From NCBI GenBank assembly GCA_947000775.1, contig CAMQGK010000408.1:310001-374000 (forward strand): a stretch of 64,000 nucleotides of DNA, read 5' to 3'. The position numbers and the translations under genes are program-made. The first letter of the stretch is position 1. Each line of letters opens with the position of its first letter. Below the pieces are notes generated by a model. The model worked only from the letters and a program-made list of their open reading frames with translations. It did not search any database and was not told the DNA's origin. Source of the stretch: Pterois miles (taxonomy: Eukaryota > Chordata > Actinopteri > Perciformes > Scorpaenidae). Shown here piece after piece: positions 10,700 to 20,925 of the stretch.

Positions 10700-12365
10700 C
10701 CTAGTCACACATCCAATAAGCCTCGCCTCTAATCCAGTTTGTGGCCCATTTTCCATTAGATCCCCCTTACGTTTGAAAACATTTCCCATTTAAACTGTCC
10801 ACATTACATCTGAAATGAATGCTGACCATGTTAATTACAGCCACCATGTGGGATCCCATAATCCCTGCCATTTGGGCGAGCGAGCTTGAGTTTTCATTGC
10901 TTAATGCACACTGTGCTTTCTCATCCCTCTGCACACAAGCTAAATGACTCACTGGTCTCTGAAGTGCACCTCTGTATCTGCTGTAATGACAAAGGAGCTG
11001 CTTTTATCCATTCCATCCTGCTTTTCACTCAAATCACATACCCAGAGGCATATTGCATGCATAAATTTACTCTGGGTTTTTCGTGTCACAAATGTGACAC
11101 CATTTCTAAAGAGAAAAGTGATCTTTGAACAGATATCCACAGCTATTATAAAGACAAACAGATCGTTCGCACCATTGTGTTCTTGTCTTTGAGATTACAT
11201 GCAGAGCATAGATACTGTAATTTCTGCTGTTGAAACTCTACTAACTTTATCACAATTACAATCCTTATAGAGTGGTACATTATGTCCTGACAGTAAAAGA
11301 GCTGTTAGCAGCTATGCTCTCTCTTTAACATAATAATTACTGTGACAAGAAAACATACGGGACTCCCTTCCTATTTTTGGTCCTTTTGTCTACAAAAAAC
11401 ATTTTAAAGGACATCATGAGGTTTAATCTGCATGTATCAAGCTGGAACATGAACCAGCTGCAAAAAAACAAAACAAAAAAAAAAAAAAAAAAAAACAGGT
11501 GAGTTGTATTGTGATACAGTTTGCTGTACAGCACAGAAATTAAGAAATTATGAGACTATTGATGTTCTCAAGACGCACTTGTGATGAACTGTATATGGGT
11601 CACTTTTTCTTCATAGAATAATCTGGGCTTTTGGTGAATTCTTATTAAAACAGAGCAACATCTTTCCATTCATTTTTTAAAAAAATCTGATTACTATTTT
11701 GCTGCTACAAAGACCCACTTCCTTTCCAAAGACCATTACGGGCCGATATAATTTAATCTAATATAATCCTTTTATCGAAGTGTAAGCCTAAATGAAAATG
11801 GTTTTCTGAGAGGATCAGCTCAGCCATATCATAACCAAACATATTTCTCCCCTCACTGAGAGCGGCACCTAGCTATGCAGTTTTCAGTTTACCTGCTGAG
11901 GCTCGAATACTAGTAAGATTTTCCACCAGCCCAGCTCTAATGGAGGTAAATTGAATTTAATTTGTGATAACCCATTCTGGCACATACCAAAATGGAGAGA
12001 GAGATATAAACTCTGAAAGTAGTTTGTGTTTGGTGGCTTTTTCTGTGTTTTACAATGCTAAACATATTTTACATCATTGGAAAGCCTGTTTATTTACCTT
12101 CACAATGATGTCCAACTAGTAAGGATCATGCATTTGTGGGATGAGCAGCACAGCTGATTATGTGGGTAGTGCCCAAGTAAAATTTGCCAAAATATTCTGC
12201 CAGTGCTAAACAGTGTATTCCCCTGTTGGTATTGACTCATTTGGTAGATTGGATAACTGAATTCTCTGTCAGTAACAAGGAACAAACAAGACATATTGGC
12301 AGTTTTACACTTTAATTCATTTAATACATGTTGCTGTTGGATGGCACTCCATTCCTCAATTAGGA
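10700..12365. other. Unannotated spacer with a long poly(A) tract
   Basis: An A-rich tract with a 21-base A run lies at about 11461-11496. The rest is AT-rich with no coding signal. The ORFs at 10886-11192 have no recognised domain. Confidence 0.5.
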
Positions 12366-12583
12366 TTCCTTGCAGTCAAATCAAATCAATCAACTTTATT
12401 GTCCTTAGCTGTACATTGAGTACAGTAGTAGTGAAATGAGACAGCGTTTCTCACAGGGATCCAAATAATCAAAATAACTTAAAATGCTCACAACAATGCA
12501 ATCACGCACACTTCCCTGAGACGTAAGCAGCATGTAGTCAATGAATGATCAGTGAAATGACCATAGCAGCAGTGTGTGAATAA

Positions 12584-12850
12584 AGATATTCCTTTATTAG
12601 TCCCACAGTGGGGAAATTCAGTTTTACACTCTGTTGTTCACACAGTACATATACATGTAAATGGAGAGATGTAGAGGAGGGGGCTGCCCCCGAGAGGGCG
12701 CCGGGGGGGGGGGGGGGGGGGGTCTGGCTCGGGGGGCCGTGGGGGGGGGCGAGGGGGGAAGGGGGCACCCCCCAGCAACGGGTGGGTTTTGGTCGGGGGG
12801 GTCTGGGCCCGGGGCGCCGTCCAAACCCAAATCCTTAAAAAAGAACCCCC
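12584..12850 (-). mobile_element. SINE-A copy, heavily G-substituted
   Basis: The 3' end (TTTATTAGTCCCACAGTGGGG in reverse, then AATTCAGTTTTACACTCTG and ATGGAGAGATGT) is normal. The body then becomes G-rich, with a G20 run at 12703-12722 and further G8-G9 runs. It still aligns loosely with intact copies (GGGGGCTGC, GGCTCGGGG, GTTTTGGTC). The head is not recognisable. Confidence 0.7.
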
Positions 12851-12959
12851 CCCCATACAGATAAAGTGCCTCAGTGGAATGATAAATAATCTATAACCTT
12901 CAAAAAGACTAATGATTAGAATCAGGTGCAATAGTATTCATCTCCAGATTCGTATCAGC

Positions 12960-13310
12960 AGTTCAGCCTTCTGACAGCTTGTGGGAGGAAGCTGTTGATC
13001 AGTCTGGTGGTTCTGCCTTTTATGCTCCAGAACCGTTTGCCTGATGGCAGCAGGTCAAAGACTTTGTGTAGAGGGTGTTAGGCTGACGATGGTCAGTGCC
13101 CTGTTCTTACAACGGCTCTGGAACAGTTCTTGGATAGAGGGGAGGGGAACTCAGATAACCCTCTCAGCTCCTCTAACAATCCTCTGCAGGGCTTTTTCAT
13201 CTGACATACTGCAGCTGGAGTACCCTGTAGAGACACAGTATGCAGAACGCTCTCTACCACACCTCTGCAGAAGGTCCGTCAGCCAGCGTGGTTGTGTTGG
13301 TCACACTAAC
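12960..13310 (-). pseudogene. LINE reverse transcriptase C-terminal remnant (L2-type)
   Basis: The reverse strand translates, with one in-frame stop and one frameshift, to the segment that follows the RT catalytic core in L2/Rex-type LINEs. Readable blocks are KALQRIVRGAERVI, VPLPSIQELFQSRCKNRA, then FDLLPSGKRFWSIKGRTTRL and INSFLPQAVRRLNC. The stop falls after RVI and the shift before FDLLPSG. The RT catalytic YxDD box lies further upstream in such proteins and is absent here. The element is dead. It matters here because its 3' end type is shared with SINE-A. Confidence 0.85.
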
Positions 13311-13419
13311 ACATACAGCACGCCTGAGCTGATCCTACAAGTAGCAGAAGTGGAAATCACACTCTGTGGTATAGACAGTGTGAATATCCATGTGGGGTGG
13401 AGGCTGGGGATGTTGGATG

Positions 13420-13988
13420 TAGAGGTAAGATCGGGCCCAAAAAGTCCAGCCCGACCCGACCCAGGCCCGCGGGTATTAAAGCCCGGCCCGAGCCCGATCA
13501 ATTAACTTGATTTGCAGGCCCGAGCCCAAAACAAACCCGAAATTTTATATTTTATTAGTGAGGACTCAGGAGGAGGAGGAAAGGGAGGGGATGCGTCAGT
13601 CAGGCCCAGACAGAGCTGTGCTCCTGGAAAAGGGACTGGTTGTGATTTGTGTGATCACATTTGTGACGATGTCTGTGCATAATGATAACAAATTAAAGCC
13701 TGTCTTTTGTAACGAATTCTCCCAGTTAAACAAGACTGTAAGATGCATATTCAATAAACATTTATATCTTACCATACAGCGCCTTCTCTGTTTTATCCAA
13801 ATTATTTATTTTATAACAAGTATTCCTTAGTTTAATATCCATACATTGTTTTAGTATACATAATATATAAATATATATTTATTTTAAAAAGTTAGTGAGA
13901 GAGAAGCCCGGCCCGACCCGAACGTAATAATTGAATTTCGGGCCGGGTCAGGCTTGGACTCGGGCTCGGGCTAAAGATCTTACCTCTA
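13420..13988. mobile_element. hAT-type miniature element with GC-rich inverted termini
   Basis: Both ends read TAGAGGTAAGATC inward. They continue into imperfect GC-rich inverted repeats built of GGGCCCGA/CCCGGCC-type words (13432-13535 and 13905-13975). A perfect 8-bp target duplication, GTTGGATG, lies at 13412-13419 and 13989-13996. Eight-bp duplications and a (C)AGAGGT-like tip fit hAT. The interior is AT-rich and I see no transposase domain in its 107-codon ORF. Confidence 0.88.
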
Positions 13989-13996
13989 GTTGGATG

Positions 13997-14335
13997 GGAC
14001 ACAAAACCCATGGTTTTCACCAAGAACAAATCACGCAATAACATCAAAGTGTTATTTTTGCCTGAACCTAAAGAAGTTGCAGTTTCATTGCCTAAAGCTA
14101 AAGAAGTTAGCTTTCACTCATTGAAGGCCCATTGCGACAACAGCACCACTTAGCTCTGAACCCCTTTATTTCCACTATGCCACGCACCACAACGGCTTTT
14201 CTCTGCGCTGAGCAAAGTCCAAGTTTAGGAGCTGCATGCAGATTAGCGCAGCTCTCCTCCACCAGGAAAAACCATTAGGTGTAGCTGTATTGTCATCCAA
14301 GTGGAAACACGTGGTTTATACACGGGGTACAGTGC
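13997..14335. other. Unannotated, possibly remaining LINE sequence
   Basis: Sequence resumes after the hAT element with no recognisable coding motif. Confidence 0.4.
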
Positions 14336-14530
14336 AAGAACCAGGTTGAGATAACAAAAAAGGAAAAAAAAAAAGATGTGAAAAATTGCCATAAATTGGA
14401 AGAAATGTAGGAGGATTGTGACTCTGGGAGGAAAGCGGGAGAGGGCAACGAAAAATCTCCCGGGAAAATCGGGAAGGTTGGAAAGTTATATAGCCTCCGA
14501 CTGTATGTGTAAAGAAGGCCAGGTACACAT
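14336..14530. repeat. Purine-rich degenerate repeat
   Basis: A long A/G tract is followed by repeated GGGA/AAATC words (AAAATCGGGAAGG, GGAAAGCGGGAGAGGG). It resembles a common fish repeat with a similar CGGGAGGGTTGG end; the assignment is tentative. Confidence 0.4.
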
Positions 14531-15140
14531 GCATAGTGTCTTTTCAAAATAAACTTCTGTGTAAACAGGAAACAGTTTCCGCTCCTTCATATACAGTTAC
14601 TTGATTTTTAGGCTTACTTATGCGACAAAAGTACTTGGTTAGGTTTAGGAAAAGATTGTGATTTGGGTTAAAATAAATATGTTTGTTACATAAAATGAAG
14701 TTATAAAGTTTGCATCAGGAACTGCTGTTGTTTAAGTATAAAAGTTACTTAACAAAACTAAGGTACAATAAGTCAACACTGACTTTGTTCTACATGGTAC
14801 AGGAGCAGCATTCCCCTGGGTAAAAGTCCTGTGTTTGTTTGACCCATCCATCCTCAACCCACACCCACCCTCAGCAAACTTTCTTACTCTTTATGTTACC
14901 TTAACTGCTCTGACGTCTATTGCTGACACAGATGGGTTTACATTAAGATTAAGTTCAGTTACTCTAAAGGGTGCCGCAGTGCATCGGTACTAGATGCCGA
15001 GGGACACTGATTAAGCTTGTGTGTTGTTAGGGACAGTAATTAAAGCTCAAAGTTCCACTTAAAACTGTATGCATCACATTGCCACAGGAACCTGAGACCC
15101 ACGATCCCGACTGACTCTACTGTCTTTCAGAGGCTCTAGT
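14531..15140. other. Unannotated spacer
   Basis: No gene or element recognised. Confidence 0.5.
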
Positions 15141-15768
15141 AGTTTTGTTTTGGTTAGAGAGGGGTGTAAATTTTGAAAAGGGAGATTTGGGGGGTAAATT
15201 TGGGGGGGCGAATATCGGAAACTTTAAAAAAAAAAAAAAAGAGAAAAAAAGGTTTGGGGGGATAAACAAATGTGGACCCCTGTATAAAATATGAAAATAG
15301 AAGAAAAGGGGCAAATAATTGGTTTTTTGTTTGCCTATGTTTGTTTAATAAATATGAAGACAGTTTAGTTTTTATACAGAGCCGTTTGTTGTCAGTTGAA
15401 AAACAAGAATTGCCCGATTGAAAAGATAGGTTTAAAAGAAATTGGTGTTCGGTATGGTTGTGAGGGGGCTGGTGGCTAGAGTGCAGGTGGTAAGAGGGTT
15501 GTGGAGCGGAGGTGGAGTCTTTTTGGTCTAGGGGTTTTGGCGTTATGTTGTGGAGCCCGGCTGTTTTTGCTGTTTGTTTGGGCCTGTGTGGGGGGGGGGG
15601 GGGCGCGGGGGTTGGGAGTGGGGGGTGGAGGGGGAGAAAGGAGCACGGAGAAAGGAGGTTAAGGAAACGGGGGAGGGAGATGAGGGGTGCTGCTTGTCCT
15701 GGGGGGGGGGTTATAGAAGGGGGGGGGGAAAGACCGGGCGCAGGCCGCGGGCCGGACTTTGGACATGC
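15141..15768. repeat. Abnormally G/A-rich low-complexity region
   Basis: It contains an A15 run near 15226-15240, a G14 run at 15590-15603 and several G8-G10 runs. It ends in CCGCGGGCCGGACTTTGGAC followed by ATGCCTGG, which resembles the tip of hAT-Charlie-type elements. Both the composition and the open frames on either strand (e.g. 15154-15828) look artefactual or low-complexity, not genic. Confidence 0.6.
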
Positions 15769-16390
15769 CTGGTCTAGAGTGAAGACAGATATCATATGAA
15801 ACCTAAGGAATCCATTGGTACCAACCATGTCATGCTACCATGTCAGAAAGGAAGCTAAATAACGCTCCAAAATTGTGCTAAATTTTAGCGAGGAAAAACT
15901 GGTATAGTCATTTTCAAAGGGGTTCCTTGACCTTTGACCTCAAGATATGTGAATGAAAATAGGTTCTAAGGGTACCCACCAGTCTCCCCTTAACAAACCT
16001 GCCCACTCTATGATAATCACATGCAGTTTGAGGCAAAACCCATGTCAGTTTTTGTCATGCAGTATAAATGTGTTATTTTTGCCTATTCTAAAATGATATG
16101 TTTGAATATTTCTGCATACTGGGGTCCCTAAACAGTCTTCGAATTACACAAATTGTCTGATATTAGTCCCCATTGAAGCCATTTTATTGTAGAGAGAGCA
16201 TATTTTGAAATTTGACGCCATTGTATAAATCCTGTGGTGATGATTTGGTGGTAAAAATGAAATTTTTGCAGAAATCTCACAATGTCAAAAGCCTCTGCCA
16301 CCAAATCAGCATAGCTTTTTCTATGGTGTGTGGTCTTAATGTGTTTTTTTTTTTTCATTGTTGATCATTTTTATCAATTCTTGAGTGGAA
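15769..16390 (+). repeat. Dispersed repeat family D, longest copy
   Basis: Its middle matches 47440-47757 in reverse orientation (CATACTGGGGTCCCTAAACA, GATAATCACATGCAGTTT and TCCCCTTAAC correspond). Its right end matches 8758-8907. No coding capacity is seen. It resembles a very abundant teleost repeat with a CCATTGGTACCAAC motif; the class is unknown to me. Confidence 0.75.
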
Positions 16391-16889
16391 AAACATGGTT
16401 AGATTTAGCACTAAATCTGTGTAACAAGTGGTAGATATAATAGAGCATGGGAATGGATATCATATACATCCATCATAATGTGCCAAACCCCAATACAGTT
16501 ACAATTGATTTTAAATAATTAATGAATTAATGTTTATTTCTGATTAATGACTAGAACAAATTGACACACAGTGCTGAGCTGCATCTCAAATTAATTTGCA
16601 GGTTCCCAGCTTTCAGATGATGCACACCTCTCCTACGTGACATCTACTGTCGACCTACTATCTCCTCCTAAAGGCCCCCTGTAGGGTCTCAGAGTTATAA
16701 TAACCACCATTGCTATACCCATTACCTCTGACTGGGGCTTTAAGCTGCATCAAGCTAACTAATGCAAAGAAAGCCTGGCTCTGTTAGATACCCAAAACAA
16801 GCCAGGATCATTGACAGATTTCTCAAGTCTCTACCATCATCTCCCAAAACCTTGTTTCATTGGCTGCCAATACAAAATCTTTTACCAAA
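16391..16889. other. Unannotated spacer
   Basis: No motif recognised. The ORF at 16762-17040 runs partly into the LINE below in the wrong frame. Confidence 0.4.
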
Positions 16890-17680
16890 ATCCAAGGTAG
16901 CACTTTTGACAGCCAGCTCAAGTTTGCTAAACATGTTAAGACAGTCAGTCCTGCTATTTCCACTTGAGGAACATTCCAAAAACACGCCCAGCTGGAAATG
17001 TTATTCATGCCTTTGTGTCCTCCCGTTTAGACAACTGTAATGTTCTTTCTTCTTGGTTAAGCCAAAATGCAATTACCTGGTTACAGATGGTCCAAAACTC
17101 TGCAGCAAGATTCTGGCAACAATTGAATTGAAGGCAACTGTGTGTGGGGACTAGTCAGACTGTAGCGTTACGAACCGATGAAGCCACTTGGATAAGGGAA
17201 GAAACGACTTCAGAGGCAAATCTAAGTCCAGTTGCCTTCGATTCAGTTGTTGCCAGAATGAATATGACCTGGATGAATGAGAACATTCACAGACTCTGGA
17301 GCAAGGCTACTGATTAAGACCTCATTTCACTCTCGCATCACCCCGGTTGAATTTAGGATTCAGTTTAAGACCCCCCTCCCTGTCTATAATGCATTGAATA
17401 ATCTTGCTACAGGGAATATTGATTTACTAATGCCCTGTACCCCCACTAGGCCCCTTAGGTCCTCTGATCAGGGCTTGCTAGTTGTGCCCCATTTGAGACT
17501 GAAAACATGAGGGGGCTGTGTATTTTCTGTCCTGGGTCCCAGGCTGTGGAACGATATCCCTCCTGTTGGGATTGTTTGTGTTACACTCATCTTTTGTTCT
17601 TTAAACCTCTTTCCTTTTGGAAAGCACGTTGTAACCTAGGTTTTGAAAGGTGCAATATAAATAAATTTGCAGCATGCTTA
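16890..17680 (+). pseudogene. L2-clade LINE ORF2 C-terminal remnant, split by an insertion
   Basis: Forward-strand blocks in order are FDSQLKFAKHV (near 16906), VIHAFVSSRLDNCNVL and LQMVQNSAARF (17000-17114). An insertion follows at 17115-17290. The frame resumes with HSRITPVEFRIQFKT, RPLRSSDQGLLVVPHLRLKT, a stop, and GPRLWNDIPPV (17325-17565). This order (AFxSSRLDxCN, QNSAAR, RSSDQGLLVVP, LWN) is characteristic of the domain after the RT in L2/CR1-like vertebrate LINEs. The 3' end is GGTGCAATATAAATAAAT near 17650-17668. Stops and the insertion mean it is inactive. Confidence 0.88.
17115..17290 (+). mobile_element. Foldback-family repeat, single arm, inserted in the L2 LINE
   Basis: It contains GGGACTAGTCAGACTG, GATGAAGCCACTTGGAT, TAAGTCCAGTTGCCTTCGAT and GAATGAGAACATTCACAG. 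All recur at 33373-33636 and 45827-45975. The flanks ACTCTGCAGCAAGATTCT and ACTCTGGAGCAAGGCTAC look like an aged target duplication. Confidence 0.82.
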
Positions 17681-17904
17681 GGCTGCATTCCCACCAGATC
17701 CTGTGTTGCAGCAAAAAAACACAAGTTATGTCATTAATTTTGAAAGTGGAAAAGTAGAATAAACCTTTGGAGAAACATGATGCGTGGCCAGCCCAGCCAT
17801 GAGGGAACAAAAGACATTAATCATTGCAGTTAAAGTGACTCTCCCATACCGCCACACATGCCTGCGGTAGATTGCAGCAATGCCTGATCTGGTGTGAATG
17901 CAGC
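17681..17904. mobile_element. Miniature inverted-repeat element
   Basis: The left end GGCTGCATTCCCACCAGATC is mirrored by GATCTGGTGTGAATGCAGC at the right end. The interior shows no coding capacity. The target duplication is not clear, so the superfamily is open. Confidence 0.75.
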
Positions 17905-18694
17905 TAAAAAGTGAGAAGTACGTTAGATCTTTCTCACAGACATTTCGGCGTGTCAGGAAAAGCTTTGTAATTTATAATGACTGCATTCCATTTAGGTGGA
18001 CTACCTCTAGGGTCCTGGTATTGTGCAAGCTAGCTCACTGTCAAGCTTTACTGGGACAACTGATGGATTTTAGCCCGTGAACTAAACTGGTTTCACCTGT
18101 GCTTTTCCTCTTTCTTCATGACAAGTCAAAATGTCTGCTGTGAAAATGTCTATGAACAATCCTGAAAATGTCAAAGGGGAGGCCAAGATGGATCATCTTG
18201 TGGAATGTTTTATACAACACGGTATCTTTCAAGGTCAGGTAGGACCAGTATATTGTGTTTATTTCTCTGAATGAATCAGAATCCATATTTCTTCAACTTT
18301 TCCCACACATAGCAGACACTATGATTATGTCCTTAAGTCTACACAAAAGCAAAAATATGTATAGTTTATAATTTTGCCAACTGACTTTGTATTTCATTTA
18401 TTTTTAATACCTGTATTAAAGTTTGTCTTTTAATGTTGCGATGAATTTTATAAAGTCTGTAACTTTGTTCGCATGATAACAGTCTGTGGGGATTGTTTTC
18501 TTTCAAGGATGCTCGTTGCCATCAGATGAGAACAGTGGTACACAGCTACGTACAGACGGTTATCAGTGCACAGTAAAATGTGCCAAAAGTTGGGTGAGCA
18601 TTTCTTTGGAAGCCCAATATTCATGTTAGCGCAGCCTGATTACCTACAGCAGTAATCAGGCTGTGCTGTCATAAATCTGGGCCCTCTGATTTAA
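17905..18694. other. Unannotated spacer
   Basis: Contains a short imperfect inverted repeat (CAGCCTGATTAC at 18632-18643, GTAATCAGGCTG at 18651-18662) but no gene that I can support. Confidence 0.45.
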
Positions 18695-19612
18695 AGTTAA
18701 AGTGCCAGTAGCTAGTATATTTTTGGCATCTTTGTGCAAAAATTCCATAATAACCTTTCAGCATAAAGGTTAATTCAAGTGCTCTGAGAGAAAACTAGAC
18801 TTCTGCACCTCCTCATGTTTTCAGGCTTTAAATAATCTAGCCTGTGATATAAGACTCTGGCCAGTCGTAGGTCATTACATAGAGAGCATTCCTATTGGCT
18901 GTGCTCCAGCTGGTGGGTGGTGCTTGGTATTTCCTCAACAGATCTCATCATGGCTGCTGGGTCACAAACTTTCTCATTTTACAGCTAAACAGTAACTAAA
19001 TGGTAAATGGACTTGAATTTATATCACATTTTTCTAGTCTTCTGACAACTCAAAGCGCTTTATGTCACATTCACCCATTCACACACTGATGGCAGAGGCT
19101 GCTAAGCCAACTTAAACAATCATTCATCTCATTCACACACCAATGCCTATATGCCTTCGGGAGCAATTAAGCCAGTTCAAGGACACATGTAACCGGGGTA
19201 GCCGGGGATCGAACCACCGGCCTTCTGATTGCTGCTCTACCCTCTGAGCCACAGCCGCCATGACTACAAAATGTTTCTGAAAACATTTGAGGAGAGAAAT
19301 AATCATTACAGTAACAGAATATTGATTCATTTTTGATCAGCGCTGCCTAGTTTGACGGTTTGGTTGGAGTTTGTGATTGACAGCTGCACAGAGAAGGCAG
19401 GTGGATGGCAGACTCCAGATCAGCTCTGATTGGTTGTTTGCCTCCGGTCCGTGAAATCTTCCAGATGCCATTAGGAGCACCGGAGGACATAGAGGAAGAT
19501 GATTTTTTATTTTTTGTTTTTTGATTACCTGTCTCATACTGTCAGAATATAATAACCATTTTAGAAAAATAACTTTTGTGCCATTTCTACCTGCTGCTGC
19601 TTTAAATTACTC
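18695..19612 (+). repeat. Dispersed repeat family R3, copy interrupted by SINE-C
   Basis: It is co-linear with 60837-61378. Shared blocks include GGTGCTTGGTATTTCCTCAA, ACAGCTAAACAGTAACTA, AATGTTTCTGAAAACA/GATGTTTCTGAAAACA, CAGACTCCAGATCAGCTCTG and CCATTTCTACCT. It holds an extra 260 bp (SINE-C) after CAGTAACTA. No TIR or ORF is recognised. Confidence 0.87.
19002..19261 (-). mobile_element. SINE-C (tRNA-derived), reverse strand
   Basis: In reverse orientation it starts TGGCGGCTGTGGCTCAGAGG (A box TGGCTCAGAGG) with B box GGTTCGATCC. It ends with AAAGCGCTTTGAG, a CTAGAAAAATGTGATATAAA block and the tail CCATTTACCAT. It lies inside the R3 repeat, between CAGTAACTA and GACTACAAAATG. Fragments of the same family lie at 33800 and 39731. 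Confidence 0.9.
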
Positions 19613-20264
19613 TTCAGACACTTGTGCATCATCTTACAGAGCCATTGAAATGGGGCCATTTAGAAACAACACAAGCAGAGTTCACGCTTCCAAATCTGAT
19701 CGGCAGTCTCTGTGGAGTAATCATTCTCATTAATCATCATGTCTTGTTGATGATCTTCACGCACTGAGAATTTAATTCATTTTATGATTTGTGCAGTTAT
19801 TACTTTTTCTATTTCCAGTACACGACGTTTGTGTTTGGCCATGAGTCGATTTTTCTCTCTTTACCAAATGTTTTGTTGCATGGCTAAAGCATATTTCATC
19901 ATGTATCAACAGAATTTCATTTCTGATTGAAAACATGTGGCAAGCCTTGAGAAGTGCCTCTGAATGAATGTTTTTTTTGTTCCTGATACTCCAACACTTT
20001 TTCAGTTTGGAAAAGCAAGGATCAAGGCTGTGTGGTTGTAAAACGCCAGCGTTGAGTCTGCTATTCAAGGAGTGTGAGGGATTGACAATGGACGCGTGGA
20101 AGTGGAGCACGCTTCAAGGTTACGCTGCTGGAAGGGTCACAGCCTTGGCCATGCATTCAAAACACTGAGCTGTCTAAATGGAGATGGTGTGAGTGTTAAA
20201 AATTAAGTTATTTCACTCCATTTTCCACACCCACTGGTGTGAGGATCAGAGTGCAGGCATTGCC
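19613..20264. other. Unannotated spacer
   Basis: The reverse ORF at 19772-20110 has no recognised domain. Confidence 0.45.
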
Positions 20265-20352
20265 ATACATTGTAGCTGCTGATGTGCTGGCAGTGTAAAT
20301 TTCTCCACTGTGGGACTAATAAAGGAATATCTTATCTTATCTTATCTTATTT
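20265..20352 (+). mobile_element. 3' end of an L2-type LINE or SINE, (ATCTT)n tail
   Basis: AAATTTCTCCACTGTGGGAC, then TAATAAAGGAATATCTTATC and further ATCTT units. It is the complement of the sequence at 51838-51895 and similar to the SINE-A 3' end at 63810-63850. Confidence 0.85.
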
Positions 20353-20603
20353 ATAGAGCGATTCTAAAGTAATGTCCACCCTCTCGTCACACTTCCCACT
20401 CTCCCTTATTCTACCTGTACACACACCTCACTTTAGAATACACACAGATTTCATGCAGTTGCAGAAAGTTGAAGATTTTTTTTTCCAATAAACATCAAAT
20501 CTGTATAAACTGAAATTCAGTCTTTGTTCACTTGTTTGTTGCCAGTGATAGCTCAGCATCGCACCATTCAACGACACATTGTAGTTTCATTTTGGTATAA
20601 GTA

Positions 20604-20923
20604 CAGTTGTGGCCAAAATTCTTAGAGCACCTGACAGATCTGAAAATAGATCTGAAAACATGATTTCATGTCACAATGATCACGAAACATGCAGATGGTT
20701 GCTCTGAGCACAACAAATATCAGATGAAGTGAGTCTTCCTGTTTTTATCCACTTTTAACTTTAATAACTTGAGAGTCCAAGTTTTGCAACAGTTACAGCA
20801 GCACATCTTTCTGGCGTACTGTCGTAGTGTTTGTAGATATTTCATTCCTTGTATGGGACTTCAACAAAAACAACAGAAACCTCTTAAATATGCCAAGTGT
20901 TCTAATAATATTGGCCACCACTG
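20604..20923. mobile_element. Tc1/mariner-like miniature element (~320 bp)
   Basis: Ends CAGTTGTGGCCAA and TTGGCCACCACTG form imperfect inverted termini. TA lies at both borders (20602-20603, 20924-20925). No transposase remains. Confidence 0.82.
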
Positions 20924-20925
20924 TA

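Larger units (their letters stand above)
12366..13411 (-). mobile_element. L2/Rex-like LINE remnant, reverse strand, interrupted by SINE-A
   Basis: The 3' end lies at about 12366-12440, with CAATCAACTTTATTGTCC in reverse. Coding remnants run from about 13310 to 12970. A degenerate SINE-A is inserted at 12584-12850. The left part of the region is non-coding 3' UTR. Upstream the LINE is cut by a hAT miniature element at 13420. Confidence 0.75.

Noticed and set aside
12538..12931. Pro/Gly-rich ORFs on both strands
   Set aside because: They come from G/C homopolymers in a damaged SINE copy.
15154..15828. 224-codon reverse ORF
   Set aside because: Pro/Ser/Phe-rich translation of a G/A-rich low-complexity region with homopolymer runs; no domain.
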